Origin: Metridium senile
Lineage: Eukaryota > Cnidaria > Anthozoa > Actiniaria > Metridiidae
Length of the DNA stretch: 64,000 nt
Direction of reading: 5' to 3'
NCBI GenBank assembly: GCA_949775045.1
Contig: OX459104.1
Coordinates: 13,563,655-13,627,654, forward strand
Under the pieces are notes generated by a model. That model was not told the DNA's origin and searched no databases. It worked only from the letters and a program-made list of their open reading frames with translations. Positions 47,568-60,543 of this stretch are shown in pieces (the first letter of the stretch is position 1; every line of letters begins with the position of its first letter). The position numbers and the translations under genes were made by a program.

Positions 47568-50110
47568 GTGATACGTGTTTCCGGTTTTTCTAAATTATTA
47601 AAAAATACCCCTCACTAAGTAGCTTATATCTCAAAAGTCCAGCACGATAAACTTTCAATTTTTTATTGCAATCCACTAGCCTAAGGTTGGTTAAGGTAGA
47701 TTTATAAAAACATGTTGTGGTTTTGATCTGTATTCTGTATAGAAACCTCGAACTTTCTGTGATTTTTACAAATTTGATGCTTGAAATATGCAAATTAGGC
47801 TGGGAAAAAAATCTAACTAAACTTTATTATTTCCTTTAATTTTATTATATTCAATCTAAATACACTAAGTACAATCTTGTTTTTGATTTCAAACCTCTCA
47901 AACTAAATAAAACCCAATTGACAACAGCTTCGGTGAGGTAGATGTACTGTTTTGAAGTTTATGCAAATTACTTGTTAATTATGCAAACTTATTTTAACGA
48001 AATTAAAACATTCCTAACTTCATTTCGTTTCTTTTTCTGTCTCGACTTAGAATACATACTTGTTAGTAATACATACAAATATACCTGATCATTTTAGATC
48101 ACTAATTATAAAGTGTAAGGCAAATATAGTGAAGATATGTCATTAATTTGATATGTCGATAATTTAGAACGTTGTCAATCAGTCATTGAACTTTAGTTAT
48201 AACACGTAAAATCACTTAGAAATTCTAAGTTCAAGACTACAGTAATAACGTGCTTTTTGAAGTTTTCAAAGCTTTTTGGTGAATATAGCGATTCAAGGGG
48301 TATTTGTCTTACTACACTAAATACAATCTTGATTTTGATTTTAAAACTCTCAAAAGAAAATAAAACCAAGCTGACGACAAATTATGTGAGTTACATGTAC
48401 TTTTTTTGAAGTTTATGCAAACTACTTAATTACAAAATAAAAAATTCCTAACTTTATTCCGTTTCTGATCTTCTGCTGTCTCGAATAGCATACATGCTTG
48501 TTAAAAAATATATAAATATATTTGATCCTTTTAGATCCTTTTTTAGCATTGTGTATATATTTCTTGAAAATATCTTTTATAAAAAAGACCATTCTATAAA
48601 TAAACGACTGAGCCACTGATAGATTAACACCTAAAATTATAATTGTCACGCGATCAGTTTGCTCTATAAATGGAATATAAAATGCATTGAAGGTTTGAAT
48701 ATGTGGTTGATAATGGTTTATTACCTGTATGTAGTATTTTTCAATATTTAGAAAATGCAATTTTTATCTGAACAAACTGGTATAAAAACTGCAAAGATTC
48801 GTTGAATTGTCTTTGACATTTCGAAGCTCACTGTGTAACGACTTATGGAACTTTTTTGGCCTGGCCACCTTGCGTAGCGACGGATTTCAAGAGTGACATA
48901 GATGGTATTAGGGCCTGTTTACATGGAAATAGGGTCACCCTCCTACCAGAAGGGTCAAAACATAGCCCTAGCTTCTTTGCATGCAAACTCGACAATGGTC
49001 ACCCGGGGGTAGGGCTAGCGTCATGGCTTGGTCGTTAAGCTCCCTAAACTGACAAAAGGGCGTTCTCTTTTGGCGCTAAATTCAGCTTCCCTCTCCTTTG
49101 CATATTTGGCAGCGGTATTTCACTGCTATTTGGCGCGCAAATTACTTTATTTGACGTCATTTGATGCAATTCAAGATAGCGTCCCCGAAACACCCCCCCC
49201 CCCCCTCCCCCCCAACCATTCGCTACCTCTCAACGTTCTGCAGAATCTTTTTCATGGTTTGTTTTTGGCTCATTGACAAATGAAGCGAGGCGAGGTGGTT
49301 CTGAACTTTCTCACTACACACAGAGAGGCAAAATAGTCCAGAAACACCCCTTGAATCGCTACATTCACCTAAAAGCTTTGAAAACTTCAAAAAGCACGTC
49401 TTGAATTAATTGTGTCTTAAGCTTAGAACTTCTAAGCTTAGATCTTCTAAAAGTGATTTTACGTGTTATAACTAATTAAAAGTTCAATGAAATGGACAAC
49501 GTTCTAAATTATCGACATTTCATTGTATATAGTAAATGACATGTACGTCGCTCTTCACAATTTGCCCTATACCTTAGTGATCTAAAATGATCAGGTATAT
49601 TTGTATGTTTTTTAAACAAATATGTATTCTAAGTCGAGACAGAAAAAGAAACGGAATAAATTTAGGAATGTTTTAATTTCGTTAAAATTAGTTTGCATAA
49701 TTAACAAGTAATTTGCATAAACTTCAAAACAGTACATCTACCTCACCGAAGCTGTTGTCAACTGGGTTTTATTTAGTTTGAGAGGTTTGAAATCAAAAAC
49801 AAGATTGTACTTAGTGTATTAAGTCTGAATATAATAAAACTAAAGGAAATAATAACGTTTAGTTAGATTTTTTTCCCAGCCTAATTTGCATATTTCATGC
49901 ATCAAATTTGTAAAAATCACAGAAAGTTCGAGGTTGCTGTACAGAATACAGATCAAAACCACAACATGTTTTTATAAATCTACCTTAACCAACCTTAGGC
50001 TAGTGGATTGCAGTACAAATTGAAAGTTTATCGTGCTGGACTTTCGAGATATGAGCTACTTAGTGAGGGGTATTTTTTAATAATTTATAAAAGCCGAAAA
50101 CACGTATCAC
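47568..50110. mobile_element. 2.5-kb palindromic element, unit 2
   Basis: The ends GTGATACGTGTTTCCGG and CCGAAAACACGTATCAC start arms of about 740-770 bases (47568-48303 and 49345-50110). The central 1.04 kb holds a C-run (49192-49212) and no recognised gene. It interrupts the unit 2 copy of the TTTACACGGTACCGG element. The target duplication is unclear. Confidence 0.68.
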
Positions 50111-51085
50111 TTACTATATTGTGCTTTCTTTCCCTTTTGCTTGATATTCAAAATTATTTTTGAATTTTGTACTTCAATAAATGTACAAGCTTTGGATAAA
50201 AAAGTTTGGTCAAGCGTTTAATATTTTGTGAGTTGTGGGGTGCCGAAAATGTGTAATTTTGGATTGACGATAGATGCAAATTTAGAGAATTCGGTGGTCT
50301 AGGAGAAATGCGCTGTAAAAAAATCATGTTGAGGAATTTGGAAAAACCGAAGTACTTGTGATTACTCACTGGTATGTGCCATTTCATGGTAAAAGTTTGA
50401 GGGCAAACCTTTTTCTGACCCGAAATGGAGCGGACCGCTTTTACCGAGACTGCCTCTTAATTATCGACTTTTCACCTAATGAAAAACTAAAACTTCACAT
50501 ACATTGATGTGTTTATATCGAAGCAATTTGTGCCGTATTCAGTTTCCTTAATTTTAAATAAAACCCCCTCTGATTACTTGTTTTTTTTTTATAATTTGAA
50601 AGAGTCTCTTGTTTTTATAGATTTTGGATTGTAAAAGTGAAGAGCCTTGGCTTCCTGTGGATGTAGAGCTCCGGCAGGGCAACGCTTTGAATTGTTTTGG
50701 TATTTTTTTTGAAATCCCCACAATTTTAAAAAGGAAATTCTTCCTCTCTTCCATTTCGTTTTCTCGTAAAAAAAATCATAAACATCCTCTATATATATTC
50801 TCCCAGCTATTAAAGATTATTCGAATTCGCTCTTCTCTGTTTGGTAGCATTTTTTGCAGCTGCTAATTAGCCGATTGATGAAAGGGGGTCATTTAAAGCC
50901 TGATCAAACTTTTACGCTGTATTATTTGTAATCAGAGTGAAATTAAAGCTAAATACACCAAAACAGTATAGTCTTTTCACCAATATATATGACGTCGTAT
51001 GACATCAAAATATTATCGCTTGCAGTTGTTAATGACAATGGTCTTTACAGACTTTGAACTTTTATCTAACACGCATTTGTTGAAT
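50111..51085. other. Unit 2-specific sequence after the palindrome
   Basis: It has no counterpart in unit 1, where about 2 kb of different sequence sits in this interval. No gene or repeat recognised; short frames only. Confidence 0.4.
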
Positions 51086-51968
51086 TTATTATACAATACA
51101 ACCAGTCTTTCAGTTAATATAATCAACAAAATGACGTAATATTGCTTATGTACATCCTTCCTTGTACATTCGGTGGTCATACTGCAAGTAGTTTACAAAT
51201 TATAGCTAGTAAGCGGCCCTCATAAGGGACTCTCAAGAATCAAATACGCATAATGGAAGTATGTGTCTTTATTCCATGCTTCATTTTATTTACATTTTTT
51301 TGTGTCCATCTGAATAATAGACCAATCAGGCCTATATCAGATGTAAGAGTGAGCTATTTTTAGTGTGTAAGTGATTTTTTTTGTCGTCTGTCACGCTGAA
51401 GCGCGGCCCTCAATGGATCAAATCAGACATTAAGTTTCACATTTTGCGTGTCTTGATGACTGGCTAATATTCGCAAATCTAAAAATAGCTCACTTTGACA
51501 AGTGATGTACCATAATTTATTTAGCAGATGGAGATTACTGGTTATAAGCTTATATGTATATGTAATCACATGGTTTCGAGTTCATTTTAGGATTAATTCA
51601 AACAAATAATTTTCGTTTTCAAAGAGTGCAAATGATACACGTACACACAAAAGATATATATTTCAAACTTAAACGCGAAACCATATGTGTTTGTATAGTA
51701 ATAATATAATGTGCATGAATAAATGAAGCTATCTCTCAAGTGGAAGCTCAAAACTTTTCACCCAAAACTTGGTCCGTATTTTTGCATTTCTCCTAAATAA
51801 AATGTTTTATTTTTTAACTATCGAGCATTGATAGTAACTAAATTTTATATCAAGATTTTATATTTTAGCCAATAAAAGCGACCATTTTGCTTGTAATTTG
51901 CAGTGTAAGTACTTTAATCTGTACTGTGTTACAATTTTCTGCACTGTGTTACACTTGCTTTAAGCCTA
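51086..51968. other. End of unit 2 spacer
   Basis: Collinear with 27573-28768, ending at the empty site of element C. No gene seen. Confidence 0.55.
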
Positions 51969-53124
51969 TAAAATTCGAGTAATTTTTCATGTATATTATT
52001 TATTTAAAGGTTTAATAGTGTGCTCTATTATTTATTTTGTGCAGATATTCTAAACCAATCCCCAGGCTATCTATACTTAACAAGAGAACTCTTTCTAAAC
52101 TTTCTGGACTTACATACCCAGGGAAGCCTGACGAATAATTTAAAGTTCCAGATTGCGGACCGTGAGCATAAGTGAAATCCTAACATAATGTACATATTGT
52201 AAGAAGTTGTTAGTTTATAATTAGCTTGGGATTTTGATTTACAAATAATTGTTTGTTTCGAATTAGAGCCGGAAGGCCATAATTTTAAAAGATCATAAAA
52301 TATTCATAATGTGTCTTAAAATTAATTAGGAGATTTACTAAACATTTCTTTAGTACTAGTACTAAATTAAACTTGAACTGATTATATGCATGTGTTTCAT
52401 ATATGATGCAATAAGCGTACAATAATTGATAAGCAGGAGAAAAAGTGTCCCTCTTCTATATCCAAACACGGAGAAGTTAGATGAGAGAGAGAAAGAGAAA
52501 AAATAACAACAATGTGCAGCCGAGTCTTTTTACCCAACTAGTTCGAATTGTTTGGACAGAGAAGGAAACAATCTTTCAAGTGCATGATCTGGATTTTCAA
52601 ACAATTAATAATTCTGGGAGAATTTCAAGACAAAAATTGGTCAGATTTTATGATACCTAATTCAGATAACATATCAAAACCACCTTTACGGTAGTGATTT
52701 CCTTTGTTTTGTCCTCACGAATTATCAACGAGTTTGAGAGGTTTGTTTGAAGTTGTCTTGTCTGGGTATATATATACTGAGGTTGCCGATTGTACATTGT
52801 TTAATGTTATGTTAATGTGCAGTTATTAAAGGGGGGCCTCGATAAGTTTAACCGTCAATTGTCAAATGAAACACATCAGTTTCTTATATAGATTTTAACC
52901 TCCCCCTAACCCCTCTCCCCCATTGAGACCCTCGAAACATCCTCACAACGGACGGACCATTAGATATTTGAGAAGGAGGAGGGGGGATTTTTTGGGGCAG
53001 GATTTTTCTTTCCGTTTTACAAGATTTATTCTTATTTCTTCCAGGGTTTTTGTTGTGCACCATATTTTTTAAGGCTCAAGCTGTGCTCCAATCAAATATG
53101 TAATGTTCCGTCTCTAAATAACTC
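51969..53124. other. 3' flank of gene copy 3
   Basis: No gene. Very close to 29957-31090 (about 96 per cent by eye), with a GA-rich stretch near 52483-52503 in place of the poly-A run. Confidence 0.55.
53025..53030 (-). terminator. Candidate poly(A) signal, copy 3
   Basis: AATAAA on the minus strand, about 95 bases past the stop, in the position seen in the other two copies. Confidence 0.55.
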
Positions 53125-53573
53125 TCAAACAGGATCACATCCATAAAATTCTACGCTCAAAGCGATATTATGTGTCGACGTTTTAGGTATTATCCTTACA
53201 TACTTTGCTGTAATGTGAGGATTTATAGCGTTGTACTTAATGGTTTTCCAATCGGAATTCCCTGTTAGGGCAATCCCATTGGAAAACTGAAGAAACAGCG
53301 TGCTATCATTACTGTACGTAAGGCTGAATGATTTGACATACAAATTATCATACTCACTGCCTTGTGTTGCAATACCAGAAATGTTTCTGACTACAATGAA
53401 AAAAACTTGAAGCCAATGATTTTCATCTTCAGTGCTCGGTGTCCATCCGTATGACCCATTATGAAGTCTACTAGATGAAGGAGGATATGATTCGAGCGAA
53501 GAGGACGCATTTATTTGGTCATCTTTGATAGCCATGCTCGTCATGCCAAGTGCGTAGGAACAATGTTGGATTG
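53125..53573 (-). CDS. Copy 3 exon 8: discoidin 2 and stop
   Basis: The exon is 449 nt and ends GCDPV. Loops read ASSSLESYPP, GWTPSTEDENHW and TQGSEYDNLYVK. Against copy 2, excluding the ATQG loop with its one-codon length difference, I count about 15 amino-acid-changing and 2 silent base differences. Confidence 0.87.
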
Positions 53574-55799
53574 CTTAAGAAAGAAAAAAGTATCAAAGTT
53601 AATCTTCTTAAATGATGGCAAATTTAATATTTGCCAACTCCACTTGCGATGAGAAGAAGAAAATTAAATAGCAATATTATGTACGAAACGAACTAAGTAT
53701 ACAATTGAATTGCTATGTTTCCTTAGGAAGACAAGCAATCAATCAACTAACTTAGTTAAGACATTAATCACTCCTAATCCGCACAATTTTTAATTAAATG
53801 TCTATACTAAATGAATTGTTTTTTTATGACCATTAATTGACCGAATGCAAATATGGCTGCCACTTCATTATCTTATTAATGTTTTTTACATCCATGTTTG
53901 AATTGACTACTACGTACATCAAATTTATAGGTTAGAATGACATCAACAAGTGTAAAAGGTTTGATACAAAAAAATGATCTTCTTGAGAAGTTATGAGAAT
54001 TCCAAAAGTATATGAAAAAAACCCCAAGGAAACCATTCACTGAACACATACAAATCTCTGTAATTTTGATTGCAAATATTTTAATATTTTAAAAACTACT
54101 TAAATTATATCAAAAGCAATAATACTTTCAACAAATATATTGTTTCTGCTAGCTCTGTTTGATAGTGGTGTTTTACAGGTTGTGAATTACAGGTTGAATT
54201 GAGTCAGTGGTTGTTATAGATTTTTTTAGGAATTTACATAGCAATATAAAACATTCTAGTAAAATCTAAGTGTAATATGTCAGTAACTGATCACATGAAA
54301 AATGACATCAACCATATTTAGTAGACAAGTCCTGGGCAAATTTGTTCCTTTCAAGTTACGAAATCTAGTTGATGAAGACCGCACGGTTACGTCGATCATA
54401 TGCAGATCTTAATGAGTACAGCGCGCTTTTTTAAGTGTACGGCTTGATACCTACTAGTTATACAATAGTCAACAACGAGTCACTTAACTTGTATATCTAG
54501 TGTACACACGTGCCTTTAGGTGAGTGTATATGCAAGGAAAATACAAGTGACGAGTGGGATATTCACGGTATGTCACGAGTAAACATTGCATAACTATGTT
54601 ATCCCACATCATATAGAAAAGAGAACCCGCAATGTCTCATGGGAATAGTCAGTTCAATGCCACTGCCAAACATACAGCAGATTTCAAGCATTCTGATTGG
54701 CTGTGCTTAATGTGATGTAGGATAAAATGTTGTAGACAGCGTTCTTGGGGCTCAGTTTGGTGATGAACTGTTGGCAAGCTGCAAATAATTAAGTCTTATA
54801 AATAATCTACTTACCATTTCTGCATTCATATAGCTCAATTCTCATTGATATGTTTACATGCCATGTCTTAGGGTGTACTTTTATGTATCGTACTTGATCG
54901 ATGGCTGGCTCAATATAATTAGTGACAATGGTATCCTTGTCTGTATTCCCAGTAAAGTTTCGATCAGTTTCGTACTTATCAAATGTATCTCCATGCTGAC
55001 TGCTAGAAAGAGAGTAGCTCTCGACCCACTCGTCCAAATCTAGATCTGAAACTCCTTTTGTTGCAATAGCAACTATCTAGCATAAAATAAAATATTTTTT
55101 TTAAATAGATCGTATAAAAGTGTTTTTGTCTGTATGAAATATACGCATGTTCGGTTCGTAACGAACTTACCCACCATACGATAATTATCGTCATTACTAT
55201 ATTAATATCGTCGACTCCCATCATCATTTATTAGTTAAATCATTATGTATCGACATTTTGATAATATATGTTATTTGTTTTTATTATATAATCACAATTT
55301 CAATCATCCTCATCATGGTCATCCTCGTCATCAATCGATCGCCAGCAATATCTTGGTCCACGAGCACAACAGACTATTTGCGTTTGTGTTCGCCTGTAAT
55401 ATTTGTGTATTTATAATTATCAATGGTCATTTATTACTTTGCGTCTAGCTACTATTTCAATGATATTAGTCTATGGTGTATAGGTGCGACTGTCTAGTTT
55501 GCAAGCGATGATCTCTTCACGATGTGTGGATAGATTACCTTAGTGATCTTGCCTAGATTAACCATCAGCCATTGTTGTCCTCCGTCCGTTTCCGCAGACC
55601 AGGAACCTTCTTTAATCGGTCTTAATATTGACGAAGCTTGGAAGTAGTTGTCGGGAAGTTTTTCATCCTGGATTCCAACAGTTTGTTCTTCATCACATCG
55701 CAATTGCAAATTGAAGTTTCCTTCTGAAGAAACAAAATGTACATAATGTTGGAATAAGCTCACCCTGTACTACGCCGAACCTAAATGTTTCGTATGGAA

Positions 55800-55836
<37 letters not shown>

Positions 55837-58800
55837 AAAGCATCGCAAATAACGTTATTCAAACAATGAAGTAAAATAAATGTATAGTTTCCTAAATATA
55901 CCAGAGGGGCTTGTATTTTAAAGAGACCGGTATATTGAATGATGTGTAGTTATTGACTGTGTGAGAAGACCGGTTTACAAAACAAAACAAAACAAAACAT
56001 TCACTAACTGCCCCTATCACGTGATTTGTTACGATTTTTATTAGTGACAGTCGAGCCGGTAAACACTGTTATATGATAATAATTGATTTAAATGTAGCAG
56101 ATGTATAACATTAGATTAGCGAGCAGATGACAATTCTTAGTGTTTTCCTTTTTCGAAATATCAATTTTACAGTGAGTGACACTGTACTCGAACAGTGAAC
56201 GCTTCTTTGTATAAGGTAATGTGTAATTGGTGCTCGTTATCTAGTGCGCATTTGCTATAAGCTATATGAGGTGAGAAGATTTTACCTAGTTAGATTTTGC
56301 TAACGCTTTGGAGTTTCTGTCATAAAAATCAGAGAAGTGGCTACGTGATAACAGAAAACATCCCACGCAGTAACTTTGATATCTTTGTTCTTTGTATGTC
56401 TTATATATGTCCTAATTGGTGTTATCACCTTTTAGGGTCCCATGAGGTTTTTCTTCTTGTCCCTTTAGAGGGTAAGAAAAAAAAACTCTGCCCGAAGAGT
56501 TATTTATTAACATATCTGAATGTGTGGATTTCGGGATTTTCATGGTCCTCGAAATTCAGTCTTCCGCGCGGTGAATGCTGGTAAGTGACATTGGGTCTTT
56601 AATTAAGCTATGGATTAAGACTTACCATCTTTTAGGCGGTATATGTAGTTAACGTTCTCTAAACCGATGCATTCTTGAGGGAGGCTGAGAATGCACCTCG
56701 CATATGACGATAGTTGCACTGCTTTTGATTTTGGTGGATGTTCTATTTGACCATGTTTAGAATAATTGGTATCCGCTCCAGGACCGCTCCAGCATTCACC
56801 AGAGTTCTGCAGACCAAACACTTTCCAGCCTTTCTTTTTGACCAATGATGCACATTCACATGCCAAACTAATAAAATATGCAATTGGATAATTCTTTTTT
56901 AACGTATTTTATCAACTTGTTTGTTTTGATTGTTTTGACATCTCATGATAATATTTTTTATTGATAATCGCACTTTGTTTCAGCAGAATAAGTTCCTCTG
57001 TAGTTTCAGATTGCAACGCCGCACGCAATGCATTCTGCGTTGGGCTCACGAAAAAGTGAGCACCAAAACATGACAAGTCGACACAGGCCGTGTAATTGTA
57101 TGAGAATTAATGAAGACTTTGAAGCGTTTTTATCCAACCTTTACGCTTTATTTTTCAATTCTAATGCAACATAACTTGAACATTAGTCCTCAAAGAACAT
57201 AAATTAAATATATAAGTAAGTATTTTTTTTAACCGTTTTAACTTCAATATTTTGCTTTATTTCAGAGGGTCAACTCGATTATTTTGCTCTGATAGATCTC
57301 TATTCTTCGGTTAAGAATTCTCATCGTTTTCCCCCCTCTTTTAGTCTATTGTAGAGATGGGATTTACCACTAGAAATTGTGCAGTATTTAATTGTCAAGA
57401 CAGTGGTAAAAGGTTCCACAAATTGGGTAAAATACACGGCTCACTTCAACTTCTATAAAGCCAGGATAGGGATGAGACTGATTATAACAATAACTCAAGG
57501 CAAGCAAAATGCAAACTCTGAACAAACCTATAACTTACACAATAAGAGGTCTAAAGGATAACTAATCACTTTCTATCTGGTAAACCGACTGAATCATTAT
57601 TATAGAAGTCTTAAAAGACCAATGCCAGACAAATATCACACGGCTTTATACATCTGGGAAGTAAGCCGTGTATTTTGTTCGTAAGTCCCATAAAAGCATT
57701 GTGAAGCCTTTCACAAGTATCACTGTTGTAACAATATAACACTTCCCTATTTTATTATGTCTAAATGCCATATCTACAATAGACTACAAGAGGGTGAAAA
57801 CAATGATAATTCTTACCTAAGACTACGTTCACGGATCGAAACAATCGAGTTTAAACATGTTAGAAACACTGCAACTCACAAACATGCGATTTCCAATGCT
57901 AAAATACCGAACTCGCTTTAAGAGTTTTCTCCTCCGTCAATCAAACTTCCGACATTTCCCGGATGCTTTCCATAGTACCTAACGACATTCAATATGGTAG
58001 AATTTGAACGATTTTGAGACAATTTTGGAGACTTTTTTAGAGGAAATAATAGCTGCGAAACGACTAGAGGAGACTCAAATCGTTTGAAGTTCGAAGTTTG
58101 ATTGAAGTGAAGCGTAAATTCCACCACAAAAGCAATGATCGAACATGTTTGTTTTAGACATTCCACACTCACTTAGAAGTATTGTGATACTTACTTGCTC
58201 TCCCTCTTCATCGACGATTAAAATCTCCTCTAAATGTAGGTGTTTCACGGCTTCAGTTTATTTCCTGTAAGGATTATTCAACATCATGAACAAACCTTTC
58301 AAACTCGGCCATATTGAATGTCGATACTTCGGAAAGCAGGCGGGAAATATCGGGCGTTTGATTGACGGAAGCAAATACTATAAAAACGAGTTATTAGTAT
58401 TTGATCCTTGGAGCTTGCATGTTTGTGAAAATGGCAGTAAAACAACATATTGTAGTTAAAACGGTTAAAAATGTTACTTACTTGTAAATTATATTCTTTG
58501 AGGACTAATGTTCAAAATATGTTGTATTAGAATTGAAAAATAGAGCGTGAAGGTTGGAAAAAACGCATGAATTCCCATACAATTATACGTCCTGTGGCGG
58601 CTTGTCAAGTTTTGGTCCTCACTTTTTCTTGAGCCCAACCCAGAATACATTGCGCGCGGTGTTGCAATGCACGTATAGTCATGGATATATTCAAATATTT
58701 GTAAATTGAGTTGCTGTAATGTACATTCTCTTTAAAATTAAGGACTGGACATTTAGCTAGACTTATTGACAACACTAATCGTACCTGTGAATGGTCTCTT

Positions 58801-59166
58801 CATATGCTTTCCAATTTATCAAGTGCCGGCCGTTATTTCTGAAGGGGCATTGGCGGTAAGTTAAAACAAACTTAGTCAAAGCTCTGCCGTTTATTTTTTC
58901 TTTGAATGCACCGACTTTGTCGTAATTCCTTTGGCATTTAACAAAATGGGAACGTGCACAAGTTGCTGGTAAAATAAAAATAGACATGGTGTTAATGGGA
59001 TAAACTCATGAAAGGCAAACGCAAAGATAAGGAATATTAAAATATCAATTTGTACATAGTTTGCATTACCTTTGTTACAGCGGCATGGTTTGCATTGGGA
59101 TGCAGGTTCTCTGACGTGTGCACTACAAACAGTATTGTCTGGACAAGTGTTGTTCAAGCAATCATT
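53125..59166 (-). CDS. Secreted PAN / EGF-like / Cys-rich / double discoidin protein, copy 3 (5' part outside window)
   Basis: Six 3' exons lie in the window: 59070-59166, 58785-58965, 56626-56867, 55539-55723, 54815-55076 and 53125-53573 (1416 nt, exactly 472 codons including stop). Signal peptide and PAN exons are not found here. By collinearity they should lie beyond 64000, because the window end corresponds to copy 1 near 16850 and the copy 1 PAN exon starts at 17498. A THAP-type element has entered the exon 4 to exon 5 intron, and a foldback element has entered the intron upstream of exon 3. No coding exon seen is broken. Confidence 0.83.
53574..54814 (-). other. Intron 7 of copy 3
   Basis: Shortest version of this intron, with several deletions and no insertion. 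It gives independent empty sites for elements A (near 53793), TACGG (near 54514) and B (near 54788). Confidence 0.65.
54815..55076 (-). CDS. Copy 3 exon 7: discoidin 1, second half
   Basis: The exon is 262 nt. It reads IVAIATKGVSD, DEWVESYSL, DTIVTNYIEP and YECRN. A few substitutions (YETDRNF, DTIVT) separate it from copy 2. Confidence 0.86.
55077..55538 (-). other. Intron 6 of copy 3
   Basis: 462 bases, ancestral sequence only. Confidence 0.55.
55539..55723 (-). CDS. Copy 3 exon 6: discoidin 1, first half
   Basis: The exon is 185 nt and looks identical to copy 2 across its whole length. Confidence 0.87.
55724..56625 (-). other. Intron 5 of copy 3
   Basis: Collinear with copies 1 and 2 but lacking about 300 bases near 56420 and about 200 near 56500. 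It contains a short AT microsatellite (55802-55833). Confidence 0.55.
56626..56867 (-). CDS. Copy 3 exon 5: Cys-rich module, second half
   Basis: The exon is 242 nt. CECA, GECWSG and VNYIYR are kept. The variable stretches are distinct from both other copies (GLQNSGEC, GADTNYSK, IGLENV). Confidence 0.82.
57010..58668. mobile_element. Palindromic element carrying a THAP-like start
   Basis: ATTGCAACGCCGCACGCAAT at the left is matched by an inverse ATTGCGCGCGGTGTTGCAAT at the right. Inverted arms are about 220 bases (57010-57240 and 58450-58668). Absent from units 1 and 2. With the THAP fragment inside, a P-element-type or other THAP-bearing DNA transposon is the likely parent. Confidence 0.62.
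57357..57458 (+). pseudogene. THAP zinc-finger N-terminal fragment
   Basis: 33 codons reading MGFTTRNCAVFNCQDSGKRF then HKLGKIHG before a stop. The C-x(4)-C spacing after RN and the following Ser-Gly match the first zinc pair of THAP domains. The rest of the domain (C-x2-H, AVPTIF box) is not found downstream in frame. It is a remnant of a transposase or of a THAP gene. Confidence 0.45.
58785..58965 (-). CDS. Copy 3 exon 4: Cys-rich module, first half
   Basis: The frame is kept through INWKAYEETIH to the donor GTACGA. Changes include TCARSHF, EKINGR and RQCPF. The lower boundary is uncertain by one base in my reading; phase agreement with exon 5 supports 58785. Confidence 0.77.
59070..59166 (-). 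CDS. Copy 3 exon 3: EGF-like Cys cluster
   Basis: The exon is 97 nt, phase 0 in and phase 1 out. It encodes six Cys in the same spacing, with QCKPCRCNK as in copy 2. Confidence 0.8.
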
Positions 59167-59900
59167 CTATAAGCATACGAAATTAAAGGCTACTTAAGTT
59201 CTTTAAAGGCTGATATTAATTTATACATAATCAATCATAATCATAATCATTAATAAATCACCTTTATTTAAATTGTACATGTATGGCGCATTGAGACTAG
59301 AAATGCGCCATAGAAATACATTTAATTATTATTATTACATATATTCGGCCAAATTATAAGCTAGCTTGGGATTCATGGATCATGTAGATAAGTAGTATTT
59401 TAAGAAAAAAAGCAACACTTTTTCTACATTAAGAATGGCATAGGCGAAACTCAAAACTGAAATAAACAGGAGGGTCAACATGCTCATTTTAGTATTGTGA
59501 AGGGCGTTGTATGGCACCTTTTTCCCTTCCTCAGTCTAAAAAAACAATCTCATTCAAGTGTATAACAATAAAACTTCTATAATGATCAGCAATAGCTTTT
59601 CTTGACAATATATCCACGAGCATGATATGCAGTAGCAAGCAACCCGAACTACCGGGTTTATTAGGTTGTTTATTATATACATATTTGGCTATATTCACTG
59701 TAAAGCCATACCGTAAATGTTCGTTCATAAATAAATTCTGACCAACCAGAGCTCGCGTACGATGTTTTTTGTTGATATCTTTTTCAAGTTGACATTTTTT
59801 TGATTTGGGCTTCCTGTGTGTATGGCTGGTCGTGGGATCTAGGTCAAAGCGCGGCTGAGGTATGGGGAGTAAACAAAATGTCGGTCACTGATTCAAAAGG

Positions 59901-60543
59901 ATGTTTTTAAGACGGATTCAACATTTCCTACAAATGATCGACCATTTTCAAAGCTTGAATTGCAATACAGCTCCAGACGAATTGAATAATTTAGTTACTC
60001 GTGCAAACCTTTTATACGGCCACTCAGTTCAACTTGCATCTGTTAATTTAGTAGGAGTTCCGATTAATACTAGCTCAAAGAGGAGGAGAAATCAGCAATA
60101 AGCACTTCCTTTAATTCAGATTTCAAGTACTCTGGCTTACCTGGAAGGCCAAGGATTCACATAACGCAGGATCAGTTGTCATATTTATCTGACAATGGAT
60201 TTAAAGCTGTTGACATGGCCCGTATAGACACGACTTTTAAAACTTTAAAAAGGTTTTAATGTAAACACAAGTCGATATTTTACCGACATTGATGATCGTA
60301 CATTAGATGATACTATTCGTAATATTAGCTTAAATTTCCTAATTCTGGATATCGCATGATGCTTGGGCACTTAATGTCGAGAGGAATTTTTGTTCAGCAA
60401 TTGCGTGTCCGAGAAAGTATGAAACGTATTGATCTTGCAGGTACAGTGGTTCGATGGTTGTGTGCTACAGAAAGGCGTCAACACAGCGTAAGCAGTCCCA
60501 ATGCTCTTTGGAATATCGAAGGTCACCACAAGTTGATACGGTA
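59901..60543 (+). pseudogene. Integrase-core transposon protein, N-terminal half (left arm)
   Basis: In shifted frames it reads MIDHFQSLNC, LLYGHSVQLA, then YSGLPGRPRIHITQDQLSYL, then YRMMLGHLMSRGIFVQQLRV, RESMKRID and ALWNIEGHHKLIR. This is the N-terminal and pre-catalytic part of a common animal integrase-core (DDE) protein. The fragment stops at the point where the catalytic core would begin. Several frameshifts are present. Confidence 0.65.

Larger units (their letters stand above)
56868..58784 (-). other. Intron 4 of copy 3 with element insertion
   Basis: The ancestral intron is interrupted by the 57010-58668 palindromic element. Some neighbouring ancestral sequence is missing on both sides. 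Confidence 0.55.
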
